Shown here: piece by piece, positions 25,765 through 34,648 of the stretch
Layout of the letters: every line of letters begins with the position of its first letter
How positions within the stretch are numbered: the stretch's first letter is position 1
DNA from: Curtobacterium sp. VKM Ac-1393
Lineage (GTDB): Bacteria > Actinomycetota > Actinomycetes > Actinomycetales > Microbacteriaceae
Direction of reading: 5' to 3'
DNA: 64,000 bases
Assembly (NCBI RefSeq): GCF_015350995.1
Contig: NZ_JADKRW010000002.1
Location: 558,001-622,000, forward strand
Made by a program: the position numbers and the translations under genes
The notes under the pieces: generated by a model
What the model saw: the letters and a program-made list of their open reading frames with translations, nothing else
Databases searched by the model: none
What the model was told of the DNA's origin: nothing

Positions 25765-27891
25765 TTGGCTCGATCAGGCACCCGGCGAGCAGCCGGCGGG
25801 ACGCGGACCGCGTCACGTCGGACGAGGCCGCTGGACAACGACGGCGTGATCCCCGTCCTCGCCCGCGCGGTGCGCGAGGTCGAGGCGGCGGCGCAGCGCG
25901 GACCGCTCAAGGCGACGAACCGGACGAAGTTCCAGGCCGTCGCACTGCTCATGCGCGAAGAACGCGCACGGGTGAAGGGCGACACGGAGCTCACCGACTC
26001 GCAGCGCGCCGAGCAGCTCAAGCGGCTCGACGGCGTCGCGACGATCCTGGCGAAGACCGCAGCGCGCGACACGAGTGTGATCCAGCTGCTGGCCGAAGAG
26101 GTGCAGGTCTCCGAGGCGACCCGCGCCGTCAAGCGCGACATGATGATCGCCGGTGGCATGGAACTGCAGCCGGAGGACCTCGTCATCGCGACCGAGCCTG
26201 CCCCGGTCGCCGAGACCCCGGTGCGCGCGGTCACCCCGCAGGCGGTCGTGCAGCGCCAGCTCGCGAACCCGTTCCTGCCGCCGGACTTCGCCCTCGCGGA
26301 CCAGCCCGTCGCGCACCCGCGTCGCCTGGCGAACTGGGAGCTCTTCGGCCCGCTGTTCAAGTCGTTCGAGTACGGCGCAGGCGGGGGAGCGGCGACGATG
26401 CCGCTGCCCGAGCCCGCGACGCTGCACTCCCGCTCGGGCACCACGCTCATGAAGCACCAGGCCGAACTGGTCGCCGCCGCATCGCAGGGGCACCGCACGT
26501 TCCTGCTCGCCGACGAGCCGGGCCTCGGCAAGACGGCACAGTCGCTGCTCGCCGCCGACGCCGCGAACGCGTTCCCGCTGCTCGTGGTCGTGCCGAACGT
26601 CGTCAAGACGAACTGGGCGCGCGAGGCCGAGCGCTGGGTGCCGAACCACCGCGCCACGGTCATCCACGGCGACGGCAACGACCTCGACGGGTTCGCCGAC
26701 ATCATCATCGTGAACTACGAGATCCTCGACCGGCACGCCGGCTGGCTCGGGAGCTTCGGCTTCAAGGGCATGGTCGTCGACGAGGCGCACTTCATCAAGA
26801 ACAAGGACTCGCAGCGCGCCCGCTTCGTGCTGCAGATCGCCGACCGCATCCGGCAGCGCACCGCGGCACCGCTGCTCATGGCGCTGACGGGCACCCCGCT
26901 GATCAACTCGGTCGAGGACTTCCGGACCATCTGGGAGTACCTCGGCTGGATCGACGACAAGAAGCCCCGCGCGAAGCTCATGAACGAGCTCGAGGAGATC
27001 GGGCTGACCCCGGCCGACCCGGGCTTCTTCGTCGAGGCCCGTCGTGCCGTGATCGACCAGGGCATCGTCCGACGCCGCAAGGTCGACGTCGCCGCGGACA
27101 TCCCGGCCCGCCGGATCGCCGACATCCCCGTCGAGCTCGACGGCGACGAGGGCCGCTCCATCCGCGACGCCGAGCGCGAGCTCACCGCGAAGCTCGTCCG
27201 TCGGTACCACCAGGCGCTCGACGCCCGCACCGGGCAGGACCCGGTCGTCGGCATCGACCACAAGCTCGTGCGGCAGGTCGCGCGCTGGGAACTCGAGGAC
27301 CAGGACTCCTCGTCGACCGGCGAGAACGTGTTCTCGATGGTCCGCCGCATCGGCCGCGCCAAGGCCCAGCTCGCGGCGGACTACGGCGCGCAGCTCGCCT
27401 CGAACGTCGGCAAGGTGGTCTTCTTCGCCAAGCACCTCGACGTGATGGACCAGGCCGAAGAGGTCTTCGCTCGCCGAGGCCTGCGCACCGCCACGATCCG
27501 GGGCGACCAGACGGCCACGCAGCGTACGGCGCAGATCGACTCGTTCGTCAACGACCCCGACGTCGCGGTGATCGTCTGCTCGCTCACCGCGGCCGGCGTG
27601 GGCCTGAACCTGCAGGTGGCGTCCAACGTCGTGCTCGCCGAGCTGTCGTGGACGAGCGCCGAGCAGACCCAGGCGATCGACCGCGTGCACCGCATCGGCC
27701 AGGAAGAGCCCGTCACCGCGTGGCGCATCATCGCCGCGCAGACGATCGACACCAAGATCGCCGAGCTCATCGACTCGAAGGCGTCCCTGGCCGCCCGCGC
27801 GCTCGACGGCTCGGACGAGGAACTGGTCGACTCCGGGGACATCCAGCTCGACGCCATGGCTGCGCTGCTGACCGAGGCGCTCGGGGGCTAG
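25765..27891 (+). CDS. SNF2-type DEAD/DEAH-box helicase
   Basis: Superfamily 2 ATPase that probably translocates on DNA. The TTG at 25765 is preferred because it follows a perfect AGGAGGA ribosome-binding site; it yields a 708-residue protein starting MARSGTRRAAGG. An ATG at 25600 would add 55 residues of low-quality sequence. Motifs: Walker A DEPGLGKTAQS (about 250), DEAH box (about 338), LTGTPLINSVEDF, and motif VI QAIDRVHRIGQ (about 636), which is typical of SNF2 proteins. An N-terminal 200-residue region is unassigned. Role (repair, remodelling or defence) is not shown by context. Confidence 0.85.
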   Translation: MARSGTRRAAGGTRTASRRTRPLDNDGVIPVLARAVREVEAAAQRGPLKATNRTKFQAVALLMREERARVKGDTELTDSQRAEQLKRLDGVATILAKTAARDTSVIQLLAEEVQVSEATRAVKRDMMIAGGMELQPEDLVIATEPAPVAETPVRAVTPQAVVQRQLANPFLPPDFALADQPVAHPRRLANWELFGPLFKSFEYGAGGGAATMPLPEPATLHSRSGTTLMKHQAELVAAASQGHRTFLLADEPGLGKTAQSLLAADAANAFPLLVVVPNVVKTNWAREAERWVPNHRATVIHGDGNDLDGFADIIIVNYEILDRHAGWLGSFGFKGMVVDEAHFIKNKDSQRARFVLQIADRIRQRTAAPLLMALTGTPLINSVEDFRTIWEYLGWIDDKKPRAKLMNELEEIGLTPADPGFFVEARRAVIDQGIVRRRKVDVAADIPARRIADIPVELDGDEGRSIRDAERELTAKLVRRYHQALDARTGQDPVVGIDHKLVRQVARWELEDQDSSSTGENVFSMVRRIGRAKAQLAADYGAQLASNVGKVVFFAKHLDVMDQAEEVFARRGLRTATIRGDQTATQRTAQIDSFVNDPDVAVIVCSLTAAGVGLNLQVASNVVLAELSWTSAEQTQAIDRVHRIGQEEPVTAWRIIAAQTIDTKIAELIDSKASLAARALDGSDEELVDSGDIQLDAMAALLTEALGG

Positions 27892-27911
27892 CGAGCGCGT
27901 CGCGCATCCGT

Positions 27912-27977
27912 CTCGCACAACCAAAGTCCGTCCGAACCACGCGATCACGTGGTTCGGACGGACTTTGGTTGTGCGAG
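27912..27977. terminator. Perfect 30-bp inverted repeat between convergent genes
   Basis: Arms 27912-27941 and 27948-27977 are perfectly complementary over 30 bp with a 6-nt loop (cgatca). The position between the helicase and mycoredoxin stops suggests a two-way terminator, but no T-tract follows on either strand. The arms contain GTGCGAGGTT-like sequence shared with the array at 2.9-3.2 kb. Confidence 0.7.
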
Positions 27978-27999
27978 GTTCGCGTCAGGGCGCCGCGGC

Positions 28000-28272
28000 T
28001 CAGATGCGGGACTGCACCTCGGCCAGCGAGGGGTTCGTCGCCGTGCTGCCGTCTGGGAACACCAGCGTCGGAACGGTCTGGTTGCCGCCGTTGACCTCGG
28101 CGACGAGCTCAGCCGTGCCCGGGGTCTGCTCGATGTCGACCTCGATGAAGGGCACGCCGGCCTTCGTCATCTGGTTCTTCAGGCGGGCGCAGTAGCCGCA
28201 CCAGGTGGTCGTGAACATCGTGACGCCGCCGGCTTCGGGGGTGAACTGCTCGCGGGTGATCGTGTCGCTCAT
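28000..28272 (-). CDS. mrx1: Mycoredoxin
   Basis: Glutaredoxin-like enzyme that uses mycothiol to reduce mixed disulfides; the actinobacterial counterpart of glutaredoxin. Its 90 residues show FTTTWCGYCARLKNQM with the CxxC active site (about residues 25-28), the cis-proline segment QTVPTLVF and VNGGN, all close to mycobacterial Mrx1. The ATG at 28272 has a TAGCCT -10 box 6 nt upstream, implying a leaderless transcript. Divergent from the padR gene. Confidence 0.92.
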   Translation of the reverse strand: MSDTITREQFTPEAGGVTMFTTTWCGYCARLKNQMTKAGVPFIEVDIEQTPGTAELVAEVNGGNQTVPTLVFPDGSTATNPSLAEVQSRI

Positions 28273-28278
28273 ACGGTC

Positions 28279-28284
28279 AGGCTA
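28279..28284 (-). promoter_or_regulatory. -10 box of mycoredoxin gene
   Basis: TAGCCT on the minus strand, 6 nt before the ATG at 28272; leaderless. Confidence 0.45.
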
Positions 28285-28304
28285 ACCCCGCTTTCTGGAC
28301 GCCC

Positions 28305-28333
28305 TTGACGTGCTTATCCGATATAGCTAGGTT
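28305..28333 (+). promoter_or_regulatory. padR promoter and possible operator
   Basis: TTGACG (28305-28310) and TAGGTT (28328-28333) with 17-bp spacing, 7 nt before the ATG at 28341. The stretch CTTA...TATAGCTA...TAAG (28313-28337) is roughly symmetric about TAGCTA and covers the -10, as expected of an autoregulator operator. Confidence 0.65.
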
Positions 28334-28340
28334 AAGCCGC

Positions 28341-28670
28341 ATGGAACCGATCCGACGCGTCACCGCCCCGACGCTCGACGTGCTCGACGCGCTGCTGACC
28401 GCCGACGGCCCGGCGTGGGGGCTGCTCGTCATCAAGGCCACCGGGCGTCAGGCCGGCACCGTCTACCCGATCCTCGAGCGACTCGAGCGGCAGGGGTGGA
28501 TCACCTCGTCGTGGGACGACGAGACCGATCGGCCCGGGCCGCGTCGTCGCCTCTACGAGTTCACCGGCGACGGGGCCGAGGCTGCACGCACCCTGGTCGC
28601 CGGCCGACCCGCCGGTGCTGCCCCGTCCGGTCGACCGGCCCGTCCGACCCACCGGCCGGTGACCTCGTGA
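28341..28670 (+). CDS. PadR-family transcriptional regulator
   Basis: Winged-helix repressor of 109 residues. The family pattern is clear: LDVLDALLTADGPAWGLLVIKATGRQAGTVYPILERLERQGWI (helix-turn-helix, with TVYPILERLE as the recognition helix) and RRRLYEFTGDGAEAA as the wing. The C-terminus is short, as in subfamily 2. Leaderless start at 28341. It overlaps the next membrane protein by 4 bp (GTGA); a PadR with a co-transcribed membrane protein is a recurring actinobacterial arrangement in which the pair is co-controlled. Confidence 0.88.
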   Translation: MEPIRRVTAPTLDVLDALLTADGPAWGLLVIKATGRQAGTVYPILERLERQGWITSSWDDETDRPGPRRRLYEFTGDGAEAARTLVAGRPAGAAPSGRPARPTHRPVTS

Positions 28671-29479
28671 TCGCGCTCGACCGCGTGCTCGTCGGCGCGG
28701 CCGTCGCCGTCTCACCCGCAGCGCACCGGGCAGCTCGCCGCGAGCAGTGGCTCGCCGACGTCCGGGACGCACCGGAGCTCGACCTCTCGCCGACCGCACT
28801 CGCGTTCGGCGCACTGACCACGGCGCTCTTCCACCGACGCGCCGGCCACCGATCCACCTGGGGGGACACCATGACCGCACTGCCGACACCCATCCGTTCT
28901 GCACCGCACACCATCCGGACCGTGCCGGTGCTGGTCGCCCTCGCGGTCGTGTCCTTGCTCGCGGACGGCGCCTGGTTGATCCTGCAGCCGAACTACGGTT
29001 ACGAGAGCGCCTCCGACCGCGTCCTCGGCGTCACCGGGGCGTGGTGTCTGGTGTTCTTCGTGCCGGGTGCGGCCATCGCCCTGGCGGCGCTCGCGCTCCG
29101 GACGAGTGTGCGCCGCCGTCGCCTCGGCGCCAGCATGATCGTCGCGGCGGCCGTCGGCGGTGCACTGCAGCCGATCATCACACCGCCCACGGCTCTGCCG
29201 ATCGCCCTCGTCCCGGTCGTCCTCGCCCTGGCCGGGTGGCTGGTCGCGGCGCGGACTGCGCGGTGGACCTGGACGCTCCTGATCCTCCCGGTGGCGGTCT
29301 TCTGCCTGCAGTGGGCCGGCGTGCTCTACCCGCTCGTCCCGGTGCGGTGGAGCCCGTTCCTCGTCGCCCTGCCGCACCTGGCGATCGTCCTCGCCGGAGC
29401 GGTGGCGTCTCGGTTCTCCACAGATGCGCCCGCAGTGGTCGAGGCGCACGGCGAAGCCCTGGTAGACAAGACCGTGTGA
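28667..29479 (+). CDS. Membrane protein co-transcribed with PadR
   Basis: Function unknown; 270 residues. A helical N-terminal soluble part (RAARREQWLADVRDAPELDLS) resembles the start of PadR-linked membrane proteins, and is followed by about six hydrophobic segments (VLVALAVVSLLADGAWLI, CLVFFVPGAAIALAALAL, GASMIVAAAVGGALQPII, LVPVVLALAGWLVAA, LLILPVAVFCLQWAGVL, LPHLAIVLAGAVAS). The GTG start overlaps padR by 4 bp, and the 3' end overlaps the CYTH-CHAD gene by 4 bp, so the three genes form one translationally coupled unit. Confidence 0.8.
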   Translation: MIALDRVLVGAAVAVSPAAHRAARREQWLADVRDAPELDLSPTALAFGALTTALFHRRAGHRSTWGDTMTALPTPIRSAPHTIRTVPVLVALAVVSLLADGAWLILQPNYGYESASDRVLGVTGAWCLVFFVPGAAIALAALALRTSVRRRRLGASMIVAAAVGGALQPIITPPTALPIALVPVVLALAGWLVAARTARWTWTLLILPVAVFCLQWAGVLYPLVPVRWSPFLVALPHLAIVLAGAVASRFSTDAPAVVEAHGEALVDKTV

Positions 29480-31005
29480 GCGACACCCACCTCGAGATCG
29501 AGCGCACCTACGACCTGCCAGAGGGCGGTGCCCTGCCCGACCTCGTCGGTGCCGGTGGCATCCTCCGGACCGAGCACCAGGAGCCGTTCTCGCTCGATGC
29601 GACGTACTGGGACACCGAGCGGTACGACCTGGTGGCCGCGCGGGTCACGGTGCGCCGACGCACCGGGGGATCGGACGCCGGGTGGCACATCAAGCGTGCC
29701 GAGTCCGACACCGTCCGCCACGAGCAGCACTTCGCCCTGACCGACGACGCCGACACCGTGCCCGACGAGGTCCTCGCAGCACTCTTCACCGAGCGCCGCG
29801 GCCGTGGTCTGCGCCCCGTCGTCCGGATCACGACCACCCGCACCGTCACCCGCCTGCTCGACGAGGACGGTGACCAGGTGGCCGAGCTCGCCGACGACCA
29901 GGTCTCCGCGCAGCGCCTCGACGACGAGGCGCCGGAGACACCGCGTACCTGGCGCGAGGTCGAGGTCGAGGCCGTCGCGGGCGTCGACCCGCAGGTCGCC
30001 CACGAACTCTTCGCAGCCCTCGACGGGCGCTTCGCGGCCGTCGGGGCCGGCCCCGCCGCCGTCGCATCCAAGCTGGCACGTGGGCTGGCAGGAGCACCGG
30101 CACCGCGCCTCCAGACCGAGGAGAAGCCGGCCAAGGGCACGACCGCACGCGTCCTGGCGAAGCGGCTGCGGAAGCTGCGCGCAGCGCTGCTCGGTCAGGA
30201 GGCACGTCTGCGCTCCGGCGATGCGGCCGACCTCCGGCAGACGGCTGAGACCGCGCTCGAGATCGCCTCGATCCTCGGTGCGTACCGTCCGGCGTTCCCC
30301 GCAGGCGACGCCGTCGACCGCGCCGCCGAAGCAGCCGACGGCCTGGCTGCCGTCACCGCGCGCGCCGCCCTGAACGAGTACCTGATCGACCGGCTGCCGC
30401 GGGCGTCCACCCCGGCGCAGGACGACCTGGTCGACTCGCTCACCCGCGAGCGCATCCTCGCTTCGACCCGCGAACGCCGCGACCAGTCCGTGCGCGACGT
30501 CGTCACGTTCGTGCACGGCGAACCGTTCCTCGAACTGCTGGACGCCCTCGATGACGCAGTCGAGCGGCCGACCCCGACCGAGTGGTCGCTGCGCTCGCCG
30601 AAGAAGGTCGCGCAGGATGTCAGCGCCGTCGTGAAGCCGCACATCCGCGAACTCGTCCGGGCCGCGGTCGCCGACGACACCTCGGACACCGCCGCCGAGC
30701 GCGAGGCCGCCGACCGTGCCACCACCGAGGCTGCGTGGCAGGGCACGATGCGGGCGAGGATGGCGATGGACGTGCTCGGCGACGACGCGTTCCCGCACGC
30801 GCTGTGGAAGCGGATCGGCAGCGCGGCCGACGTGTTGACCGAGCGGATCCGCTCCCTGCACGCCCTCGATGCGCTGCGCACCAACGCCGCGATCGCCGAG
30901 CGTGGTGGCGAGGGGACGTTCGGGTACGGCGTGCTCGCGGGAGACCGCGTGCGCCTGGCCGAAGAGTCCTACGACGAGGCGGTGCACGCGCTCAACCGGG
31001 TGTGA
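29476..31005 (+). CDS. CYTH and CHAD domain protein
   Basis: A 509-residue protein with an N-terminal CYTH triphosphate tunnel domain (LEIERTYD at 5-12; the family motif is ExExK, here with a Thr at the last place) and a C-terminal CHAD helical domain rich in conserved His/Arg (about 230-509, with VRDVVTFVHGEPFLELLDALDDA). CYTH proteins act on triphosphates and CHAD domains bind polyphosphate; the fusion is common in bacteria and is thought to work on inorganic tri- or polyphosphate. GTG start overlaps the upstream gene by 4 bp. Confidence 0.88.
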   Translation: MSDTHLEIERTYDLPEGGALPDLVGAGGILRTEHQEPFSLDATYWDTERYDLVAARVTVRRRTGGSDAGWHIKRAESDTVRHEQHFALTDDADTVPDEVLAALFTERRGRGLRPVVRITTTRTVTRLLDEDGDQVAELADDQVSAQRLDDEAPETPRTWREVEVEAVAGVDPQVAHELFAALDGRFAAVGAGPAAVASKLARGLAGAPAPRLQTEEKPAKGTTARVLAKRLRKLRAALLGQEARLRSGDAADLRQTAETALEIASILGAYRPAFPAGDAVDRAAEAADGLAAVTARAALNEYLIDRLPRASTPAQDDLVDSLTRERILASTRERRDQSVRDVVTFVHGEPFLELLDALDDAVERPTPTEWSLRSPKKVAQDVSAVVKPHIRELVRAAVADDTSDTAAEREAADRATTEAAWQGTMRARMAMDVLGDDAFPHALWKRIGSAADVLTERIRSLHALDALRTNAAIAERGGEGTFGYGVLAGDRVRLAEESYDEAVHALNRV

Positions 31006-31032
31006 GGCGCATCGGCGCCGCGCCTCGAGTGT

Positions 31033-31075
31033 GCAGAAGAAGGCGGGTGCCCGTGGGCGACCCGCCTTCTTCTGC
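31033..31075. terminator. Two-way terminator
   Basis: Perfect 16-bp stem (gcagaagaaggcgggt / acccgccttcttctgc) with an 11-nt loop, between the convergent CYTH-CHAD and oligopeptidase genes. Confidence 0.8.
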
Positions 31076-31093
31076 TCACTCAGTGCTCAGTGC

Positions 31094-33247
31094 TCAGACC
31101 TCGGACGACTCGGGCGCCTCGTCGGCCAGCCCCAGGACGTCGAGCAGCCAGGCGAGCTCGAACGCCCGCTCCTTCCACGAGGCGTACCGACCGCTCACGC
31201 CACCGTGGCCCGCGGACATCTCGGTCTTCAACAGCACCGGCGCCCCGACCTCCCGCAGCTTCGCCGTCCACTTCGCCGGCTCGACGTAGAGCACGCGGGT
31301 GTCGTTGAGCGAGGTCACGGCCAGGATGCGGGGGTACTGCACGTCGTCGCGGACGTTCTCGTAGGGGGTGTACTCGCTCATGTAGCGGTAGACCTCGGCG
31401 TCGTGCAGCGGGTCGCCCCATTCGTCCCACTCGATGACCGTCAGGGGCAGGTCGGGGTCGAGGATGCTCGTGAGCGCGTCGACGAAGGGCACCGCTGCGA
31501 CGATCCCGGCGAACCGGTCCGGCGCGATGTTCGCCACGGCGCCCATGAGCAGGCCGCCGGCGCTGCCGCCCTCGGCCACGAGCCGGTCGGCGCTGGTGCG
31601 GCCGGACTCGATCAGGTGGTCGGCGACCGCGACGAAGTCGGTGAAGGTGTTCTTCTTCGTCAGGGTCTTGCCGTTCTCGTACCAGTGTCGGCCCATCTCA
31701 CCGCCGCCGCGCACGTGGGCGACCGCGAAGACGACGCCACGGTCGAGCATCGACAGGCGCATGACGCTGAAGCCCGGGTCGATGGAGTGCTCGTACGAGC
31801 CGTAGCCGTACAGGTGGAGCGGCGACGGCCTGTCCGCGTCGACGGCGTCACGGCGCCAGACGAGCGAGATCGGCACCCGGGTGCCGTCGGCAGCGGTGGC
31901 CCAGTCGCGCTCCTGCGCGTAGTCGGCGGGGTCGTAGCCACCGAGCACCGGCTGGCGCTTCAGGACGGTCACCTCGCCGGTCGCCAGGTCGAGGTCGCTG
32001 ACCTCGGACGGGGTGACGAACGAGGTGAACCCGATGCGGAGCGTCGGCTGGTCCCACTCGGGGTTGCCGCCGAGTCCGGCGGAGAACAGCGCCTCGTCGA
32101 ACGGGACTTCGTGCGCGTCGCCGTACCCATCGCCTTCGATCGGGATGATCGCGATGCGGGGGAGTGCCTCGGAGCGGTACTCGAGCGCGATGTGCCCGGC
32201 GAAGGCGTCGACGGACTCGATGCGGCGCTCGGTGTGGTGCGCCACGACGACCCGACGGTCGCGCTCGGACGTGGGGTCGTCAGCGGGGACGTCGACGAGC
32301 TCGAAGTTCTCGGCGCCGTCGTTGTGCAGGACCAGGAACCGGTCGCTGCCGCCGACGATGGCGTGCTCGATCTCGTACTCGACTCCATCGCGCCGCGGCC
32401 ACACGACCTGGAACTCTCCGGTCGGGTCGGCTGCGTCGAGCACCAGCGCCTCTGAGGTGATCTTCGACCCGAGCTCGATGACGATGTACTGCGACGACCG
32501 GGTCACGCCGACGCCGACCCAGTAGCGGTCGTCGGGCTCCTCGAAGACCAGGACGTCGTCGGCAGCGGCGGTGCCGACCGCGTGCCGCCAGATCTTGTCC
32601 GGGCGCCACGACTCGTCGACGGTGGGGTAGAAGACGTAGCGGCCGGCCGGGTCGAAGGTGGCGCCCGCACCGGTGTTCGGGATCGCGTCGCCGAGGTCCG
32701 TACCGGTCGCCAGGTCGCGCACGTGCAGGGTGTAGCGCTCGTCGCCCTCGACGTCGATGCCGTACACGAGACGGGTGCCGTCGTCGCTGATGTCGTAGGA
32801 ACCGAGCGAGAAGAACTCGTGGCCGTCGGCCAGTGCGTTGCCGTCGAGGACGACCTGCTCGCCGGGGAGTGTGGCCTCGCCCTCGGTGACGGCGGGCGGC
32901 GTCCAGTCGTCGGGTCCGCTGATCGGCGCGCGGCAGTGCACGCCGTACTGGCTGCCCTCGGCCGTCCGGGTGAAGTACCACCAGTCGCCCATGCGCACCG
33001 GCACGGACAGGTCGGTCTCCTGCACGCGGTTCTTGACCTCGGTGAAGACGCGGTCACGGAGCGCGGCCAGGTGTTCGGTCGCGGCGTCGGTGTGGACGTT
33101 CTCGGCCTCGAGGTACGCCAGCGTGTCCGGCGACTCCTTGTCACGCAGCCACTCGTAGTCGTCGACGAAGTCGATGCCGTGGTGGGTCCGCGTGACGGGC
33201 CGCTTGGCGGCGGTGGGCGGGGTGGCCTGGGAGTGCTCGGTGCTCAC
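31094..33247 (-). CDS. ptrB: S9 family peptidase (oligopeptidase B-like)
   Basis: Serine peptidase that cuts short peptides, usually after basic residues, in the cytoplasm. The 717-residue protein has an N-terminal beta-propeller and a C-terminal alpha/beta-hydrolase domain. The nucleophile is in AEGGSAGGLLMG (Ser about 560), the Asp in VTSLNDTRV (about 647) and the His in MSAGHGGVSGR (about 681). PTAAKRPVTRTHHG at the start and FVDALTSILDPDLPLT before the Asp favour PtrB over prolyl oligopeptidase. GTG start. Transcribed alone; a shared terminator follows. Confidence 0.93.
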   Translation of the reverse strand: MSTEHSQATPPTAAKRPVTRTHHGIDFVDDYEWLRDKESPDTLAYLEAENVHTDAATEHLAALRDRVFTEVKNRVQETDLSVPVRMGDWWYFTRTAEGSQYGVHCRAPISGPDDWTPPAVTEGEATLPGEQVVLDGNALADGHEFFSLGSYDISDDGTRLVYGIDVEGDERYTLHVRDLATGTDLGDAIPNTGAGATFDPAGRYVFYPTVDESWRPDKIWRHAVGTAAADDVLVFEEPDDRYWVGVGVTRSSQYIVIELGSKITSEALVLDAADPTGEFQVVWPRRDGVEYEIEHAIVGGSDRFLVLHNDGAENFELVDVPADDPTSERDRRVVVAHHTERRIESVDAFAGHIALEYRSEALPRIAIIPIEGDGYGDAHEVPFDEALFSAGLGGNPEWDQPTLRIGFTSFVTPSEVSDLDLATGEVTVLKRQPVLGGYDPADYAQERDWATAADGTRVPISLVWRRDAVDADRPSPLHLYGYGSYEHSIDPGFSVMRLSMLDRGVVFAVAHVRGGGEMGRHWYENGKTLTKKNTFTDFVAVADHLIESGRTSADRLVAEGGSAGGLLMGAVANIAPDRFAGIVAAVPFVDALTSILDPDLPLTVIEWDEWGDPLHDAEVYRYMSEYTPYENVRDDVQYPRILAVTSLNDTRVLYVEPAKWTAKLREVGAPVLLKTEMSAGHGGVSGRYASWKERAFELAWLLDVLGLADEAPESSEV

Positions 33248-33287
33248 CGTCCCACCCTATGCGCACGGCACCGGGGCGAGCCGGGCG

Positions 33288-34574
33288 TCACGCCGCCGCG
33301 CGGAGCAGGTCCGACTGCGTCCGGCCGACCGCTGCGGCCTGCACGCGCTGCTCGAAGGCCTCGAGCTCGGCCGCGACCGCCGGTGCCACCCAGGCCCGGT
33401 CGCGTCGACGCTCGGTGACCGGACGCAGTACCCCCGCTCGGACGAGGTCCGAGGCCACGGCATCGGCGGCCCCGGCCGGGACCATCTCGTGCAGGTGGTC
33501 CTCGGTCAGGACCGGATCGTCGGAGAGCGCCCGGCCGACGACGGCGTGCGGGCCGACTGCGCAGGGCCCCGCTGCCCGGTCGGCCGCGTGTTCGTCGAGC
33601 AGCAGGGCGGTCACGGTCGCTTCGTCACACACCGTGCCGATCGCGATGGCGACGTCCGCCACGAGGGCGTCCACGACTCCGTCGCGGTACCGCTCGAGGC
33701 ACCGGAAGTACCGGTCCCGATCCGCTGCGAGCGCGGTGGCGATCGGCGCGGTCACCGTCGTCGTGACAGCCCGGCGACGCAGGACGGCACTGATCAGGGC
33801 ACGCCCGATGCGGCCGTTGCCGTCGGTGAACGGGTGGATGGACTCGAACTGGGCGTGACCGATCGCGGCCTGGGCGATCGGGTGCAGGTCGGTGCGGTGC
33901 AGGAAGGCGAACAGGTCGGCCATCAGCGGTGCGACGAGTTCCGGCGGCGGCGGGACGTAGGTCGCCAGCCGCGGGGTGTCACCGCCACCGATCCAGTTCT
34001 GCACGTCGCGGTACCGGCCGGCGTACCGCCCGTCGATCGGGTCGTCGCACATGAGTCGTCGGTGCGCCGTGAGCAGTGCGGCCTCGGTGATGGTGCCGGT
34101 GTCCGCGGCGGTGACCAGGCCCTCGACCGCGCCGGCCGCGCGGACCACCGCGGTCGCACTCGACTTCGCACGGATGCCGACCAGCGCACGGGCGCAGTCG
34201 TCGATCGACGCGGACTCGTCCTCGATCCGTGAGGACGCGACCGCCTCGGTCCGGCCGATCACCGAGCCGAGCGGCGCGAGCCGTGAACCGTGGTGGACGT
34301 CGAGCGACCGGAGCGCTGCCGCGGCGCGATCGAGGAGCGCCTCGGTGGCGTCGCCGGGCACCCACCGGGCGCGGGCGATCCGTGGCGGTAGCGACACCCG
34401 CACGGACGTCGTCATGCGGTCGTCGCGGGACCCCCGGTGGTTGCTCCGCCACGGACGTTCCACGACGTCGTGGACGGGCCAGTCGACGTCGGCGGGCCAG
34501 TCGACGTCGACGGGCCAGCCGACGTCGACGGACCCGCCGTCGTGGGTGGGCGGGGTCTCGCTCCGATGCACCAT
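33288..34574 (-). CDS. Fic family protein
   Basis: Fic enzymes usually transfer AMP to hydroxyl groups of target proteins. The catalytic motif HPFTDGNGRIGR is complete (about 247-258). An N-terminal inhibitory-helix candidate, SSRIEDESAS, places a Glu where class II Fic proteins have SxxxE(G/N), but the next residue is Asp. A FicN domain precedes, and a C-terminal winged-helix-like region follows. The ATG at 34574 is preferred over 34601. The first 40 residues contain a DVDWP repeat encoded by 15-18-bp repeats (about 34480-34545). No antitoxin gene is adjacent, fitting an in-cis inhibited protein. Confidence 0.88.
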   Translation of the reverse strand: MVHRSETPPTHDGGSVDVGWPVDVDWPADVDWPVHDVVERPWRSNHRGSRDDRMTTSVRVSLPPRIARARWVPGDATEALLDRAAAALRSLDVHHGSRLAPLGSVIGRTEAVASSRIEDESASIDDCARALVGIRAKSSATAVVRAAGAVEGLVTAADTGTITEAALLTAHRRLMCDDPIDGRYAGRYRDVQNWIGGGDTPRLATYVPPPPELVAPLMADLFAFLHRTDLHPIAQAAIGHAQFESIHPFTDGNGRIGRALISAVLRRRAVTTTVTAPIATALAADRDRYFRCLERYRDGVVDALVADVAIAIGTVCDEATVTALLLDEHAADRAAGPCAVGPHAVVGRALSDDPVLTEDHLHEMVPAGAADAVASDLVRAGVLRPVTERRRDRAWVAPAVAAELEAFEQRVQAAAVGRTQSDLLRAAA

Positions 34575-34635
34575 CCCGCGAGCGTAAGCACCCCCGGACA
34601 CCCGACGCCAAGAATCCGTATTTCGCCGGCCCGCG

Positions 34636-34641
34636 TAGCGT
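34636..34641 (+). promoter_or_regulatory. -10 box of the amidohydrolase gene
   Basis: TAGCGT ends 7 nt before the ATG at 34649; leaderless. Confidence 0.45.
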
Positions 34642-34648
34642 TGGTGGC

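Noticed and set aside
25515..28094. An open frame covering the helicase region in another phase
   Set aside because: The helicase motifs are all in the frame starting at 25765; the other frame is a GC-driven shadow.
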